Assembly (NCBI RefSeq): GCF_018257515.1
Contig: NZ_JAERJR010000001.1
Coordinates: 62,001-126,000, forward strand
Direction of reading: 5' to 3'
DNA: 64,000 nucleotides
Source: Tatumella sp. JGM118
GTDB taxonomy: Bacteria; Pseudomonadota; Gammaproteobacteria; Enterobacterales; Enterobacteriaceae
Position 1 is the stretch's first letter. Each line of letters opens with the position of its first letter. The position numbers were made by a program, and so were the translations under genes. Positions 27,538 through 36,917 of this stretch are shown one piece after another. Below the pieces are notes generated by a model. The model was given only the letters and a program-made list of their open reading frames with translations. It did no database searches and was not told the origin of the DNA.

Positions 27538-28584
27538 TCAGGCCTCTACGGTCCAGTTCAGTGTTTCACCGGCCAGGAAAGGCACCAGCACATCGTCACC
27601 GGCCGGAATGGTCTCCGGTACGGTCCAGGGTTTGCGGACCAGTGTGACGGTATCGGTATTGACCGGCAGGCCGTAGAATTGCGGCCCATTCAGTGAACAG
27701 AAGGCTTCCAGGTGCTGCAGAGCGCCGAGTTCATCAAACACGGTGGCATAGGCTGACAGTGCTGTCGGGGCATTAAAGACCCCTGCACAACCGCAGGAGG
27801 ATTCTTTACGTCCGCGCAGGTGAGGTGCGGTATCTGTCCCGAGGAAGAAACGGCTATCTCCGCTGGCCACCACCTGACGCAGGGCTTCCTGATGGACATT
27901 ACGTTTCAGGATTGGCAGACAGTACAGATGCGGACGGATGCCGCCGCTGAGCATATGGTTACGGTTAAACATCAGGTGCTGCGGCGTGATAGTCGCGGCG
28001 ATATGATGTTCTTCACTGCTGACAAACTGGGCCGCATCCCGGGTGGTGATATGTTCCATCACAATCCGCAACTCAGGAAACTGGCGGCGGAGCGGGATTA
28101 GCACCTGATCAATGAATTGTGCTTCACGATCAAAAATATCAATATGGGCGTCGGTCACTTCACCATGGATCAGTAATGGCATACCGATAGCCTGCATGCG
28201 CTCCAGCACCTTCGCAATATGCTGAACACTGGTAACACCGTGGCTGGAATTGGTGGTCGCATGGGCCGGATAAAGCTTGGCCGCCGTAAAGACCTTCTCT
28301 TTGAAACCTGTCTCGATTTCGTCCGGGTCCAGAGAGTCGGTCAAATAGCAAGTCATCAGGGGCTGAAAGCGATGTGCCGCTGGCGTCGCGGCCAGGATAC
28401 GTTCACGATAGGCTTTCGCGGCGGCAACGGACGTGACCGGGGGCACCAGGTTGGGCATGACGATCGCCCGCGCAAAAACATCACTGGTATACGGCAGGAC
28501 GGTATTGAGCATTTCATCGTCACGTAAATGAATATGCCAGTCATCGGGGCGGCGTAAAGTGATTGTATCTGGGTGAAGAGTCAT
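27538..28584 (-). CDS. pyrC: Dihydroorotase
   Basis: A 348-residue cytoplasmic zinc enzyme that closes carbamoyl-aspartate to dihydroorotate in pyrimidine synthesis. It matches E. coli PyrC: metal ligands in 'DDWHIHLRD', the lysine that is carboxylated in '[12 protein letters not shown]', '[15 protein letters not shown]', 'MEHITT' and the Asp in 'FLGTDTAPH'. ATG 28584 is preceded by CGGAG at a nine-base distance. The leader is short and GC-rich. E. coli pyrC is controlled by start-site switching; I could not establish the same here. Confidence 0.97.
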   Translation of the reverse strand: MTLHPDTITLRRPDDWHIHLRDDEMLNTVLPYTSDVFARAIVMPNLVPPVTSVAAAKAYRERILAATPAAHRFQPLMTCYLTDSLDPDEIETGFKEKVFTAAKLYPAHATTNSSHGVTSVQHIAKVLERMQAIGMPLLIHGEVTDAHIDIFDREAQFIDQVLIPLRRQFPELRIVMEHITTRDAAQFVSSEEHHIAATITPQHLMFNRNHMLSGGIRPHLYCLPILKRNVHQEALRQVVASGDSRFFLGTDTAPHLRGRKESSCGCAGVFNAPTALSAYATVFDELGALQHLEAFCSLNGPQFYGLPVNTDTVTLVRKPWTVPETIPAGDDVLVPFLAGETLNWTVEA

Positions 28585-28712
28585 GCATCGGGCTCCGGCG
28601 TCAATGAATAAAGGTGGGATTTAACCGGGGAGTAAGGATAAAGCTCCCCGCGCCGGAATGCACATGTTTTTTCGCGTGATTGATGCCGTCAGCAGAAATG
28701 ACTGCCCTGGCC

Positions 28713-29276
28713 TTAACGGGTGAGTGAAATCACTAATTCACCCGGCCTGACTTCCAGCCCCTGTGCCAGTTTTTTCGCCATGGCTTCCCCGGTACTGTGA
28801 TCTGCATTCAGAACATACGCAGGATGTGTCCTGAAATAGTCCTGCAGTGACTGGTTCAGCACCGGCATCAGCGCATTAACCGCCTGTTGCAGTTTGTCCG
28901 GCCGGACCTGGCTGTCAGTCACCTGCAGATCCTGCAGATAGATGGCTCCCTGCTCCGGGTTATATACCGGTTGGGCTTTCATCTTCAGGAAAATATCGGC
29001 GTTCTGCTGACCAAACAGCGACTGTAATTTCAGACTGGCTTTCCCGGAGAGGGTCATCTTACCGGGTTCTTCACGACCGATGGCAGACTGTAAGTCCGTC
29101 AGGGTAATATGTGCGGTGGCGAGGCCGTTCACACCGATATCTTTCTCATAATTGTCATGTTTCTGCAGCGCCTGATTCACTTCCTGTTCCGTAATGGTAT
29201 AGCGGGCCAGATGGTCACAGGCACTCAGTAACAGAACACTGATCAGTAACGGTACAAACAGAATAACCTTACGCAT
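28713..29276 (-). CDS. yceB: YceB family lipoprotein
   Basis: A 187-residue lipoprotein precursor: lipobox 'LLSAC' after a hydrophobic signal, then 'RYTITEQEVNQALQKHDNYE', 'IGREEPGKMTLSG' and 'GEAMAKKLAQGLEVRPGELV', matching E. coli YceB (DUF1439). The function is unknown; membrane attachment is expected. It precedes pyrC on the same strand by 128 bases, so they may be read together in part. grxB and mdtH, which follow yceB in E. coli, are absent. Confidence 0.94.
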   Translation of the reverse strand: MRKVILFVPLLISVLLLSACDHLARYTITEQEVNQALQKHDNYEKDIGVNGLATAHITLTDLQSAIGREEPGKMTLSGKASLKLQSLFGQQNADIFLKMKAQPVYNPEQGAIYLQDLQVTDSQVRPDKLQQAVNALMPVLNQSLQDYFRTHPAYVLNADHSTGEAMAKKLAQGLEVRPGELVISLTR

Positions 29277-29555
29277 TTTTCCTCACTTACCGGGAATGTT
29301 ATTAGGCGGACTCCGGCATTCTGCCTGACTCCGGCCGGGGTGTATATCTCAGCGGGTCCGATATTCCCGGCGATACCGGACCGTGGCAACGATCACTGCG
29401 GGCGACAGCCTGAAATATCCTTCGCCACATAAAGTGATGCGTTTTTAATGGGATAAACCGCCTGACGGGTTTAACATAGCAGGCTTACACCGCCACCGGC
29501 ACGGAGCAACGCGTGATGGCGCTATTCTCCGGGGGATCTATTTTAGGGAGCGTTT

Positions 29556-30146
29556 ATGTTCGGATATCGCAGTATGGCACCACGGGTGAGTCTGACCACC
29601 GATCGCATGGTTGTACGCCTGATTAACGAGCGTGATGCGTGGCGGATGGCAGACTATTATGCCGGTAACCGTGACTATCTTCTGCCCTGGGAGCCTATCC
29701 GGGACCAAAGCTACTTTCAGCCGTCCGGCTGGCAGACGCGGCTATCGATCATGGCTGAACAGCAACGACAGGGAGCGGCTTATTATTTTATTCTGACGGA
29801 TCCCGCCAGCGAAGAAGTCATGGGCGTTGCCAATTTCAGTAATGTGGTACGCGGATGTTTTCATGCCTGTTATCTGGGGTATTCGCTGGGTGAAAACTGG
29901 CAGGGGCAAGGACTGATGCAGGAAGCATTACAATCGACTCTTCGCTATATGCAGCGTCAGCAGAAAATTCATCGCATTATGGCTAACTATATGCCCCGTA
30001 ATCAGCGCAGTGGTAACCTGCTGGCGCGGCTGGGATTTGAAAAAGAAGGCTATGCCCGGGAATACCTGCTGATTAACGGGGTCTGGGAAGATCATGTGCT
30101 TACCGCCCTGACCTGGAAAGAGGGTACGGCGGACAAGTACCGCTGA
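29556..30146 (+). CDS. rimJ: Ribosomal protein S5-alanine N-acetyltransferase
   Basis: A 196-residue GNAT-fold enzyme that acetylates the N-terminal alanine of ribosomal protein S5. It matches E. coli RimJ: '[20 protein letters not shown]', acetyl-CoA segment '[18 protein letters not shown]' and '[20 protein letters not shown]'. AGGGAG lies upstream of ATG 29556. It is followed directly by murJ; yceH and mviM, which lie between them in E. coli, are missing. Confidence 0.97.
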   Translation: MFGYRSMAPRVSLTTDRMVVRLINERDAWRMADYYAGNRDYLLPWEPIRDQSYFQPSGWQTRLSIMAEQQRQGAAYYFILTDPASEEVMGVANFSNVVRGCFHACYLGYSLGENWQGQGLMQEALQSTLRYMQRQQKIHRIMANYMPRNQRSGNLLARLGFEKEGYAREYLLINGVWEDHVLTALTWKEGTADKYR

Positions 30147-30271
30147 ATCATGCCTTGTAACAAACAGTACTGGTCATTTTTATCCGGGGCAGTAGACTAA
30201 CGCCGGCACACCGGGAGAGTTATCTCCCGGAAGGGACATAAATGTCAAAATAGCAGGATGTCAGACACACT

Positions 30272-31810
30272 ATGAATTTGCTCAAATCACTGGCTCAGGT
30301 CAGTTCAATGACGTTATTTTCCCGTATCCTGGGGTTTGCCCGGGATGCCATCGTCGCCAGAGTCTTTGGTGCAGGCATGGCCACGGATGCGTTCTTTGTG
30401 GCATTTAAACTGCCAAATCTGTTAAGACGTATCTTTGCTGAAGGCGCATTCTCGCAAGCCTTTGTGCCTATCCTGGCCGAATATAAAAATACGCAGGGTG
30501 AGGAAGCGACCCGTATTTTTGTCTCTTATATCTCCGGACTGCTGACGCTGGTGCTGGCCGTAGTCACTCTGCTGGGGATGCTGGCCGCCCCCTGGGTTAT
30601 CTATATTACGGCTCCCGGCTTTGCGGATACCGCCGATAAATTTGCGCTGACCACGTCACTGCTGCGTGTGACGTTTCCCTATATTCTGCTGATCTCACTG
30701 GCTTCGCTGGTGGGCGCCATCCTGAATACCTGGAACCGCTTTTCGGTGCCTGCGTTTGCCCCGACGCTGCTGAACATCAGTATGATTTTCTTTGCATTGG
30801 TCGCCACGCCCTGGTTCCATCCTCACATCATGGCCCTGGCCTGGGCTATCGTCGCCGGCGGCGTGCTGCAACTGGGGTATCAGTTACCCCATTTACGTAA
30901 AATCGGGATGCTGGTCCTGCCGCGGATCAATCTGCAGGATACCGGGGTCTGGCGTGTTTTACGGCAGATGGGACCGGCGATCCTCGGGGTCTCGGTCAGC
31001 CAGATTTCCCTGATCATTAACACGATCTTTGCTTCTTTCCTGGCCTCCGGGTCGGTCTCCTGGATGTATTATGCTGACCGTCTGATGGAGTTTCCTTCCG
31101 GAGTGCTGGGCGTCGCGCTGGGAACTATCCTGCTGCCGTCATTATCACGCAGTTTTTCCAGCGGTAATTTAAAAGAGTATTCGCATCTGATGGATTGGGG
31201 GTTGCGTCTGTGTCTGTTACTGGCCATCCCCAGTTCGGTGGCCATTGGTATCCTGGCCGGTCCGTTGGTCTCAGCTCTCTTTCAGTATGGTAAGTTCAAC
31301 GCCTTTGATGCATTGATGACCCAGCATGCACTGGTGGCTTATGCGGTCGGTCTGGTCGGGGTGATCGTGGTAAAAGTGCTGGCTCCCGGATTCTATTCGC
31401 GTCAGGACATTAAAACCCCGGTAAAAATTGCCATCGTTACCCTGATATCCACACAGTTAATGAACCTGATGTTTATCGGACCACTGAAGCATGCCGGATT
31501 ATCTTTATCTATCGGTCTGGCCGCCTGCCTGAATGCCTCACTGCTGTTCTGGCAACTGCGTAAGAAAAACTTCTTCCAGCCTCAGCCCGGCTGGTACAGT
31601 TTTCTGAGCCGGCTTATCCTTGCGGTGATCATTATGGCGGTGGTGTTATGCGCCGTGCTGCACTTTATGCCCTCCTGGGGTGAAGGCAAAATGGTCTGGC
31701 GTATTTTACGCCTGATGGGCGTGTGTGCGCTGGGCGGTTTTGCCTACTTTGCCAGCCTGGCGGCTTTTGGCTTCCGTCTGAGGGACTTTTCCCGCCGCAG
31801 TGTTCAGTAA
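30272..31810 (+). CDS. murJ: Lipid II flippase MurJ
   Basis: A 512-residue inner-membrane protein with 14 predicted helices that moves lipid II to the periplasmic face for peptidoglycan synthesis. '[20 protein letters not shown]', '[20 protein letters not shown]' and '[20 protein letters not shown]' match E. coli MurJ/MviN, and the Arg residues of the central cavity are present. The gene is monocistronic here: 125 bases after rimJ, followed by an inverted repeat and a gene-free region. Confidence 0.97.
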   Translation: MNLLKSLAQVSSMTLFSRILGFARDAIVARVFGAGMATDAFFVAFKLPNLLRRIFAEGAFSQAFVPILAEYKNTQGEEATRIFVSYISGLLTLVLAVVTLLGMLAAPWVIYITAPGFADTADKFALTTSLLRVTFPYILLISLASLVGAILNTWNRFSVPAFAPTLLNISMIFFALVATPWFHPHIMALAWAIVAGGVLQLGYQLPHLRKIGMLVLPRINLQDTGVWRVLRQMGPAILGVSVSQISLIINTIFASFLASGSVSWMYYADRLMEFPSGVLGVALGTILLPSLSRSFSSGNLKEYSHLMDWGLRLCLLLAIPSSVAIGILAGPLVSALFQYGKFNAFDALMTQHALVAYAVGLVGVIVVKVLAPGFYSRQDIKTPVKIAIVTLISTQLMNLMFIGPLKHAGLSLSIGLAACLNASLLFWQLRKKNFFQPQPGWYSFLSRLILAVIIMAVVLCAVLHFMPSWGEGKMVWRILRLMGVCALGGFAYFASLAAFGFRLRDFSRRSVQ

Positions 31811-31823
31811 CTTATCATCACCG

Positions 31824-31859
31824 CGCTACGGCTTACCCTGCTCAGGGTGGGCCGTAGCG
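31824..31859 (+). terminator. Inverted repeat after murJ
   Basis: Arms CGCTACGGC and GCCGTAGCG, with inner ACCCT/AGGGT pairing, form a long hairpin 14 bases after the murJ stop. No T run follows, so it may be a REP-like 3'-end element rather than a classical terminator. Confidence 0.5.
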
Positions 31860-32040
31860 GCATCCGCCAGCTTGCAGTCAATCTTATTTCTTCTCTGTAG
31901 TATCCCTTCCTGGTGTCCGTCCTGTCTTCCGCCTGAGATCTATTCACCACGTCGCTCCCCGTTCTGTTTGCATATAGCGGAGAGGGCTTAGAACGTTCAC
32001 TCCCGGTCTGTCCGGTCAGCCTCTGATGACCGCGGAACAG

Positions 32041-32285
32041 GACCTCCATGCACTGCATAGCTTACTGTTGAAGGGATGGCCGGATGAGTCCTCCGCAGCG
32101 TCCTGGCCGGGTCAGTCGCCGGTGACGGGAATACGGTTCTCCATGTACTGCAAAGCTTACTGTTGAGGGATGGCCGGAGTTGGAGCCGGATTAGTCCTCC
32201 GCAGCGTCCTGGCCGGGGCAGTCGCCGGTGACGGGAATACGGACCTCCATGCAGTGCATAGCTTACTGTTGAGGGATGGCCGGGA
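32041..32285. repeat. Tandem repeat, about 95-106 base units, 2.5 copies
   Basis: Units start GACCTCCATG or GTTCTCCATG and end GTGACGGGAATACG: copy A 32041-32135 (95 bases), copy B 32136-32241 (106 bases, with an 11-base insertion after GGCCGG), and partial copy C from 32242 to about 32285. Each holds CTTACTGTTGA and CCTCCGCAGCGTCCTGGCC. No coding role is evident. Confidence 0.85.
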
Positions 32286-32525
32286 CAGTCTCCGGTGCGC
32301 GTTTGCCGGCTGTATTTTTTCGGGCGGGTAAGGTGCTGACAGGGTTACACCAGGTCTGCGATGATGGTTGCGGGCAACAGGGGGGCCGGGAGAGGTCCGA
32401 CAGGCCACTGAGCGCAGGGGCGGTTCAGATTGCACGCGGGCAGCGGGGATGCTCCGGCGGAAGGCTCGTCAGCAGGGAGGACTGGCTGGCCGGCATCGGA
32501 TTCCGGCGGGCGAAGAGACCTGCGG

Positions 32526-32945
32526 TTATCGCCCCTGGCCATCCGGCCCATACAGTGCTTGTGTCTGCAACGGATGAAGCAGAGTCAGGGCCTGTGCGGT
32601 CCGGTCCATTTGCTGTTGGAGTAATAGTGCGGTGTGCTGATTCATTTGCTGTAATTCCGTCACCCGCAGATGGATCTGCTGCCAGCGGGCGTGTAATGCA
32701 CTCTCCCGCAGATACGGAGCCTGCAGACCGGCCGCAGTGCCTGCGTTCATCCGTTGTTTATCGAGATAGTCCAGCGTGTTCAGTGCAGCCTGTTTATCTT
32801 CTGCCAGGTTCTGTAGCCGGTAACTGTCCGGGTGGGCGGATATCAGTTGTTGCTGTTCTGCCAGCATCATCTCTTTCAGTGAGCCGAGTAATTGCTGCAT
32901 ATCAGATAATATATCCGGCAGCGGAGGGCGGAAATCAGTCTTCAT
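32526..32945 (-). CDS. flgN: Flagellar export chaperone FlgN
   Basis: A 139-residue, largely helical cytoplasmic protein. It is the chaperone for the hook-filament junction proteins FlgK and FlgL. It is recognised by position after flgM and by features shared with E. coli FlgN: 'MLAEQQQLIS', 'ALNTLDYLDKQR', 'RVTELQQMNQHTALLLQQQ' and the tail 'QALYGPDGQG'. ATG 32945 overlaps the end of flgM by 11 bases; GTG 32960 is an alternative without a ribosome site. Sequence similarity is modest, as usual for this family. Confidence 0.9.
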   Translation of the reverse strand: MKTDFRPPLPDILSDMQQLLGSLKEMMLAEQQQLISAHPDSYRLQNLAEDKQAALNTLDYLDKQRMNAGTAAGLQAPYLRESALHARWQQIHLRVTELQQMNQHTALLLQQQMDRTAQALTLLHPLQTQALYGPDGQGR

Positions 32946-33234
32946 CCGGGCCGTTTGCACTCAGGGTTCGCAGTAATCCGGCGGCAATTTTACTGCTGTC
33001 GGCGCGGTAAGTGCCGCTGCTTATGGATTCACGCAGGGCATCGACCTTTTCTGAACGAATATCCTGACCGGAGTGAGTCCGGAGTGCCGTCATTGCCTGG
33101 CTCAGGGTAAAGTGAGTTGCCGCGGAGGGCTGTTCACTGGCACCGGGCTTCAGGTGCCTGGCAGGGCCGCGTTGCATCAGTTGTGGTTCAGCGGGCCGGA
33201 TAGCGGATACCGCGTGTGTTTTATTAATACTCAT
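32935..33234 (-). CDS. flgM: Anti-sigma-28 factor FlgM
   Basis: A 99-residue protein that binds and holds sigma-28 (FliA) until the hook is finished, then leaves through the flagellar export channel. The start 'MSINKT' resembles E. coli FlgM, and the C-terminal half ('SEKVDALRESISSGTYRADS', 'KIAAGLL') is the conserved sigma-binding part. ATG 33234 follows GGAG nine bases upstream; a GTG at 33249 overlaps that site. A strong sigma-28 promoter lies between flgA and this gene. Confidence 0.94.
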   Translation of the reverse strand: MSINKTHAVSAIRPAEPQLMQRGPARHLKPGASEQPSAATHFTLSQAMTALRTHSGQDIRSEKVDALRESISSGTYRADSSKIAAGLLRTLSANGPDED

Positions 33235-33287
33235 AAGTGACTTCTCCACTGCCGAAAGAGCGCCCGGAGTCCCGGGGGGTATCCGTT

Positions 33288-33314
33288 ATATCGGCTACCG
33301 ATAACAAAACATTA
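33288..33314 (-). promoter_or_regulatory. Sigma-28 (FliA) promoter of flgM
   Basis: Read on the minus strand: TAATGTTT (33314-33307), 11 bases, then GCCGATAT (33295-33288). This agrees at 14 of 16 positions with the consensus TAAAGTTT-N11-GCCGATAA and has the exact spacing. It lies about 54 bases before the flgM start, giving class 3 expression of flgMN in addition to read-through from flgA. Confidence 0.85.
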
Positions 33315-33326
33315 GCGTATCACGCG

Positions 33327-33980
33327 TTAATTTATTGCTGCCTGCAGCACGCCCTGATCATCAACGGTCGCGACGATCAGTTGCCCTGCCGGGGTACGGA
33401 CCCGGACCTGGTCGCCGGTAGCCGCGTTATTCAGAGCCTTACCTGCCGTGGCGGCACTGAAACCAGGTCCCTGAACAATCACCCGCACATTATCGCCATT
33501 GCGTACCCGCCAGGGTTTACGCAGCAGACTGGTCAGTATCACTTTTCCCGGACTGAGATTTTGTAAGGCAATGGCCGGCAGCGCGGAGGATATGTCCAGC
33601 AGCACCCGGGCCGGTAACCTGTCCAGCCGGCCCTGACAAGGAGTGAGTTGTGCCAGAGTGACTTCGCTGCCCCGGGGGATCCTCTGGCGCGCCACATAAT
33701 AGGTGCCGGTGACCGCCACCACAACCTGCAGAAAATGTCTTGACCGTCCGCACTGTGCCGTAAGGGTGAGGGTTCCCCAACGCCGGCTATTACCGGGCAA
33801 TGAAAATTCCGGCGCAGGGCAGTCCGGCCACTGTCCGGCCGGGGTACGGACGGTCACTTCTGTCTGGCTGGCATAGAGCGGATCACGCTGGCGGAAGAAT
33901 TGTGTCACCTGCTGTGGCAGGGTATCCGCCCATGCACCGATGGATAACAGTATCAGAAAGAGTATCAGGCTCTTATTCAT
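33327..33980 (-). CDS. flgA: Flagellar P-ring assembly chaperone FlgA
   Basis: A 217-residue periplasmic protein with a signal peptide ('MNKSLILFLILLSIGAWA'). It contains the SAF-domain core ('YYVARQRIPRGSEVTLAQL') and ends with 'VRVRTPAGQLIVATVDDQGV' typical of FlgA. It assists FlgI assembly into the P ring. ATG 33980 gives the signal peptide; the frame from 34049 would place 23 unlike residues in front and enter the FlhDC region. It is divergent from flgB, as in E. coli. Confidence 0.95.
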   Translation of the reverse strand: MNKSLILFLILLSIGAWADTLPQQVTQFFRQRDPLYASQTEVTVRTPAGQWPDCPAPEFSLPGNSRRWGTLTLTAQCGRSRHFLQVVVAVTGTYYVARQRIPRGSEVTLAQLTPCQGRLDRLPARVLLDISSALPAIALQNLSPGKVILTSLLRKPWRVRNGDNVRVIVQGPGFSAATAGKALNNAATGDQVRVRTPAGQLIVATVDDQGVLQAAIN

Positions 33981-34041
33981 AGGCGTGACCGGGAAATAGT
34001 CTGGTATTTCAATTAATTCTAAACACCCCTGGCCGTCTTCA

Positions 34042-34083
34042 AACAGCAAAATAACCCTGTTTTTTCCGGCTATTCCACCGATT
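34042..34083 (+). promoter_or_regulatory. Candidate FlhD4C2 box between flgA and flgB
   Basis: AACAGCAAAATAACC (34042-34056), an 11-base spacer, then GGCTATTCCACCGATT (34068-34083) fit the described FlhDC inverted repeat AAYGGSN(2-3)AAATARCG-N(10-12)-CGYTATTT.. with a few mismatches. A -10-like TATTCT follows at 34103-34108 before flgB. The place and layout match class 2 flagellar promoters. Confidence 0.6.
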
Positions 34084-34141
34084 TCGCTGCCCTCTGTCCG
34101 CGTATTCTACAGGCATGTTACCGGGAAAACGGAGAGCAGTT

Positions 34142-34552
34142 ATGTCCGACAGACTGGACGCGGAGATGGGATTTGCCAGAGAAGCGATTAACCTGCGTGA
34201 GCTGCGGCAGAAGGTGCTGGCGTCGAATATTGCCAATGCGGATACCCCGGGGTATCAGGCACGGGATATTGATTTCTCAGCTCAGCTGACCCGGGCCCTT
34301 ACGCGGGGGCGGGCCGCTGAACCTGCGTTATCGCTGACACTGACTGCGGGTCAGCATATCCCGGCGGTGGCCCGGCCGGTGATATTGCCTCACCTGCTGT
34401 ACCGGGTGCCGGACCAGCCTGCAGCAGACGGTAATACCGTCGATATGGACCGGGAAAGGGTGCAGTTTGCAGATAACAGTGTCCGGTATCAGACCGATCT
34501 CACTCTGTTATCCGCCAGGATTAAACAAATGATGAGTGTCATGCAAGGATGA
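34142..34552 (+). CDS. flgB: Flagellar proximal rod protein FlgB
   Basis: A 136-residue rod protein, first gene of flgBCDEFGHIJ. '[20 protein letters not shown]' is the rod/hook family signature. The C-terminus ('[20 protein letters not shown]') resembles E. coli FlgB. ATG 34142 follows GGAGAG and yields the family start 'MSDRLDAEM'; the frame extends nine codons upstream. Exported by the flagellar type III system, no signal peptide. Downstream of a candidate FlhDC box. Confidence 0.96.
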   Translation: MSDRLDAEMGFAREAINLRELRQKVLASNIANADTPGYQARDIDFSAQLTRALTRGRAAEPALSLTLTAGQHIPAVARPVILPHLLYRVPDQPAADGNTVDMDRERVQFADNSVRYQTDLTLLSARIKQMMSVMQG

Positions 34553-34559
34553 TAAGCCA

Positions 34560-34964
34560 ATGAGCTTACTGAGTATTTTTGATATATCCGGCTCCGCGCT
34601 GAGTGCACAGTCTCAGCGACTGAATGTCAGCGCCAGTAACCTGGCGAACTCGGAAAGCCGGGTCGGGCCGGACGGCCAGCCATACCGTGCGAAACAGGTC
34701 ATTTTCCGGCCTGAAAATGTGCAGCAGAACGGTATTGGCGGGGTGCATGTGGCGCAGGTCATCGATGATCCCTCACCGATGAAGTTGCGTTATGCCCCGG
34801 GGGATCCGATGGCAGACAGCAACGGGTATATCCGTATGCCGAATGTGGATGTGGTGGCCGAGACCGTTAACACCTTGTCTGCGTCACGAAGTTACCAGGC
34901 CAACGTGGAAGTGATGAATACCGTTAAAAGCCTGATGATGAAAACACTGACCCTGGGTCAGTAA
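34560..34964 (+). CDS. flgC: Flagellar proximal rod protein FlgC
   Basis: A 134-residue rod protein. '[20 protein letters not shown]' and 'ASNLANSES' form the N-terminal rod motif; '[20 protein letters not shown]' is the C-terminal one. ATG 34560 lies seven bases after the flgB stop and overlaps no ribosome site problem (AAGGATGATAAG just upstream). An upstream in-frame start at 34536 would overlap flgB. It builds the proximal rod with FlgB, FlgF and FliE. Confidence 0.96.
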   Translation: MSLLSIFDISGSALSAQSQRLNVSASNLANSESRVGPDGQPYRAKQVIFRPENVQQNGIGGVHVAQVIDDPSPMKLRYAPGDPMADSNGYIRMPNVDVVAETVNTLSASRSYQANVEVMNTVKSLMMKTLTLGQ

Positions 34965-34976
34965 GCGGAGAGTTCC

Positions 34977-35681
34977 ATGAGTAGCACAGCCACTGTCGGC
35001 AGCATTTTGCCTTCGCCCTCGATGCAGCGGGCAGGGAGTCCGGGGGTCAGCGACGGAACGTCCGCTGAGGATTTACAGAATCAGTTTATGACCATGCTGA
35101 TTGCTCAGTTGAAGAATCAGGACCCGACGAATCCGATGGATAACAGCCAGCTGACGTCTCAGCTGGCACAAATCAATACTCTGAGTGGTATCGAAAAGTT
35201 AAACGGGACGCTGGCTTCCATTTCCGGACAAATTAATACCAGTCAGTCCATGCAAAATACCCTGCTGATCGGCCATGGGGTGATGGTGCCGGGCGATGTG
35301 ATTCTGGCCGGTAAAACCGGGGAAGAGGGCGATGATACCACCACGACAACCCCGTTCGGGCTGGAGACGTCGGCCAGTGCTTCGGATGTTGTGGCAACCA
35401 TTAAGGACAAAGACGGCAACACCGTGGCCACACTGCAGCTCGGCAGTATGACTGCCGGGGTACACAGTTTTCAGTGGGACGGTACCACCGACGATGGGGA
35501 TCCCGTGCCGGCAGGACAATACACCGTGAGTTTCACGGCCACCGACGGGGATACCCCGGTCGATGTCACCAGCCTGTGCTATGCCGTGGTGAATGGCGTC
35601 AATCCGGGGGACAACGGGACCACGCTGGATTTAGGTAATTACGGTACGACCACACTGGATCAGATCCGTCAGATCCTTTAA
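34977..35681 (+). CDS. flgD: Flagellar hook cap scaffold FlgD
   Basis: A 234-residue protein that caps the growing hook and guides FlgE polymerisation, then is discarded. The N-terminal export region has 'FMTMLIAQLKNQDPTNPMDN', the FlgD signature. A central FlgD Ig-like/Tudor-like part includes 'GVHSFQWDGTTDDGDPVPAG'. A segment of about 12 residues with a Thr run ('EEGDDTTTTTPFG') is unlike E. coli FlgD. ATG 34977 follows GCGGAGAG. Confidence 0.96.
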   Translation: MSSTATVGSILPSPSMQRAGSPGVSDGTSAEDLQNQFMTMLIAQLKNQDPTNPMDNSQLTSQLAQINTLSGIEKLNGTLASISGQINTSQSMQNTLLIGHGVMVPGDVILAGKTGEEGDDTTTTTPFGLETSASASDVVATIKDKDGNTVATLQLGSMTAGVHSFQWDGTTDDGDPVPAGQYTVSFTATDGDTPVDVTSLCYAVVNGVNPGDNGTTLDLGNYGTTTLDQIRQIL

Positions 35682-35698
35682 CCGACACAGGAGTCATT

Positions 35699-36901
35699 AT
35701 GTCTTTTTCTCAGGCCGTCAGCGGGCTTAACGCCGCTTCGGCAAATCTGGATGTTATCGGGAATAATATCGCTAACTCAGCGACTTCAGGCTTTAAATCC
35801 AGCACGGCAGCCTTTGCCGATATGTTCGCCGCCTCACAGATTGGGCTGGGGACAAAAGTCGCCGCGGTACTGCAGAACTTTGGAGACGGTGCCACAACGG
35901 GAACCGGTCGTGCGCTGGATGTCGCACTGAGCGGAAATGGCTTCTTCCGGCTGACGGATCAGGCAGGGAATGTCTATTACTCACGAAACGGTCAGTTCTC
36001 GCTCAATGCTAACCGCGAGCTGGTGAACACTGCCGGGATGAATGTGACAGGGTATCCGGCCAGCGGGATCCCCGCCGTGGTGCAGACCGGCGCAAACCCC
36101 GGGCCGTTAACTATTCCGGACGTTCAGATGCCGGCCAATGCCACGACCAAAGCCTCGCTGACCGCGAATCTGAACTCGACCGATGAAATACCGTCAGTCA
36201 CCCCGTTTGACCCGACCAATGTCGACAGTTTCAATGCGAAAAGCACGATCACGGTATTTGACTCCCAGGGGAACGCTCATCAACTGGACCTCTATTTTGT
36301 CAAAGACGCGGATAACAAGTGGACGGTAAATCCGAGAGATTCCACCACCGGGATTGACGGTGATCCTTTTGAGATGACATTTGATGAAAACGGCGTACTG
36401 ACCAGTGACCCTCAGCAGACGCTGGTGATTCAGGGCGCCAACGGGGCGGCTGCCGATCAATCGATCAGCCTGAGTATGCTGAACAGTATGCAGCAAAATA
36501 CCGGCACCTCTACCTTCGGTAACCCGATCCAGGACGGATTCGCCCCCGGCGTACTGACCGGTTATATGATCAATGATGACGGTACCATCACCGGTGCGTA
36601 TTCCAATCAGAAAACACAACTGCTGGGGCAAATTGTCCTGTCGAACTTTGCTAACCCGGAAGGGCTGCAACCCCAGGGAGACAATGTCTGGGCTGAAACC
36701 AGCGCCTCGGGTCAGCCATTAATCGGCCTGGCGAACACCGGAAATCTGGGGTCGATGACCGCCGGCGCACTCGAAGCCTCTAATGTCGACCTGAGTAAAG
36801 AACTGGTCAATATGATCGTTGCACAGCGTAACTATCAATCCAATGCCCAGACCATCAAAACCCAGGATCAGATCCTCAATACGCTGGTCAATCTACGGTA
36901 A
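35699..36901 (+). CDS. flgE: Flagellar hook protein FlgE
   Basis: A 400-residue hook subunit, about the length of E. coli FlgE (402). 'SFSQAVSGLNAASANLDVIG' and 'NNIANSATSGFKSS' form the N-terminal D0 motif. The C-terminus 'EASNVDLSKELVNMIVAQRN' is the matching helix. 'GFFRLTDQAGNVYYSRNGQF' is the D1 segment shared with FlgF and FlgG. AGGAG precedes ATG 35699. Exported by the flagellar system. Confidence 0.97.
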   Translation: MSFSQAVSGLNAASANLDVIGNNIANSATSGFKSSTAAFADMFAASQIGLGTKVAAVLQNFGDGATTGTGRALDVALSGNGFFRLTDQAGNVYYSRNGQFSLNANRELVNTAGMNVTGYPASGIPAVVQTGANPGPLTIPDVQMPANATTKASLTANLNSTDEIPSVTPFDPTNVDSFNAKSTITVFDSQGNAHQLDLYFVKDADNKWTVNPRDSTTGIDGDPFEMTFDENGVLTSDPQQTLVIQGANGAAADQSISLSMLNSMQQNTGTSTFGNPIQDGFAPGVLTGYMINDDGTITGAYSNQKTQLLGQIVLSNFANPEGLQPQGDNVWAETSASGQPLIGLANTGNLGSMTAGALEASNVDLSKELVNMIVAQRNYQSNAQTIKTQDQILNTLVNLR

Positions 36902-36917
36902 TTAAGGGCTTAACGTC

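Larger units (their letters stand above)
31811..32525. other. 715-base gene-free interval with hairpin and tandem repeats
   Basis: The interval between murJ and flgN holds a strong inverted repeat at 31824-31859 and a two-and-a-half-copy tandem repeat at 32041-32285. Open frames on both strands (for example from 32276 plus, running antisense through flgN and flgM) have no ribosome site or recognisable domain. From 32286 to 32525 I see nothing distinct. Confidence 0.6.

Noticed and set aside
28627-28649. GGGGAG/CTCCCC hairpin upstream of pyrC as an attenuator
   Set aside because: No T run or leader peptide is present, and I could not link it to the known pyrC control; it may simply be the end of yceB.
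32041-32285. CRISPR array
   Set aside because: There are no unique spacers between the units, which are long, imperfect and directly adjoining.
32276-33010. 244-codon plus-strand frame
   Set aside because: It runs antisense through flgN and the end of flgM, has no ribosome site or domain, and has skewed composition.
36194-36670. 158-codon minus-strand frame
   Set aside because: It is antisense to flgE, which is clearly coding.
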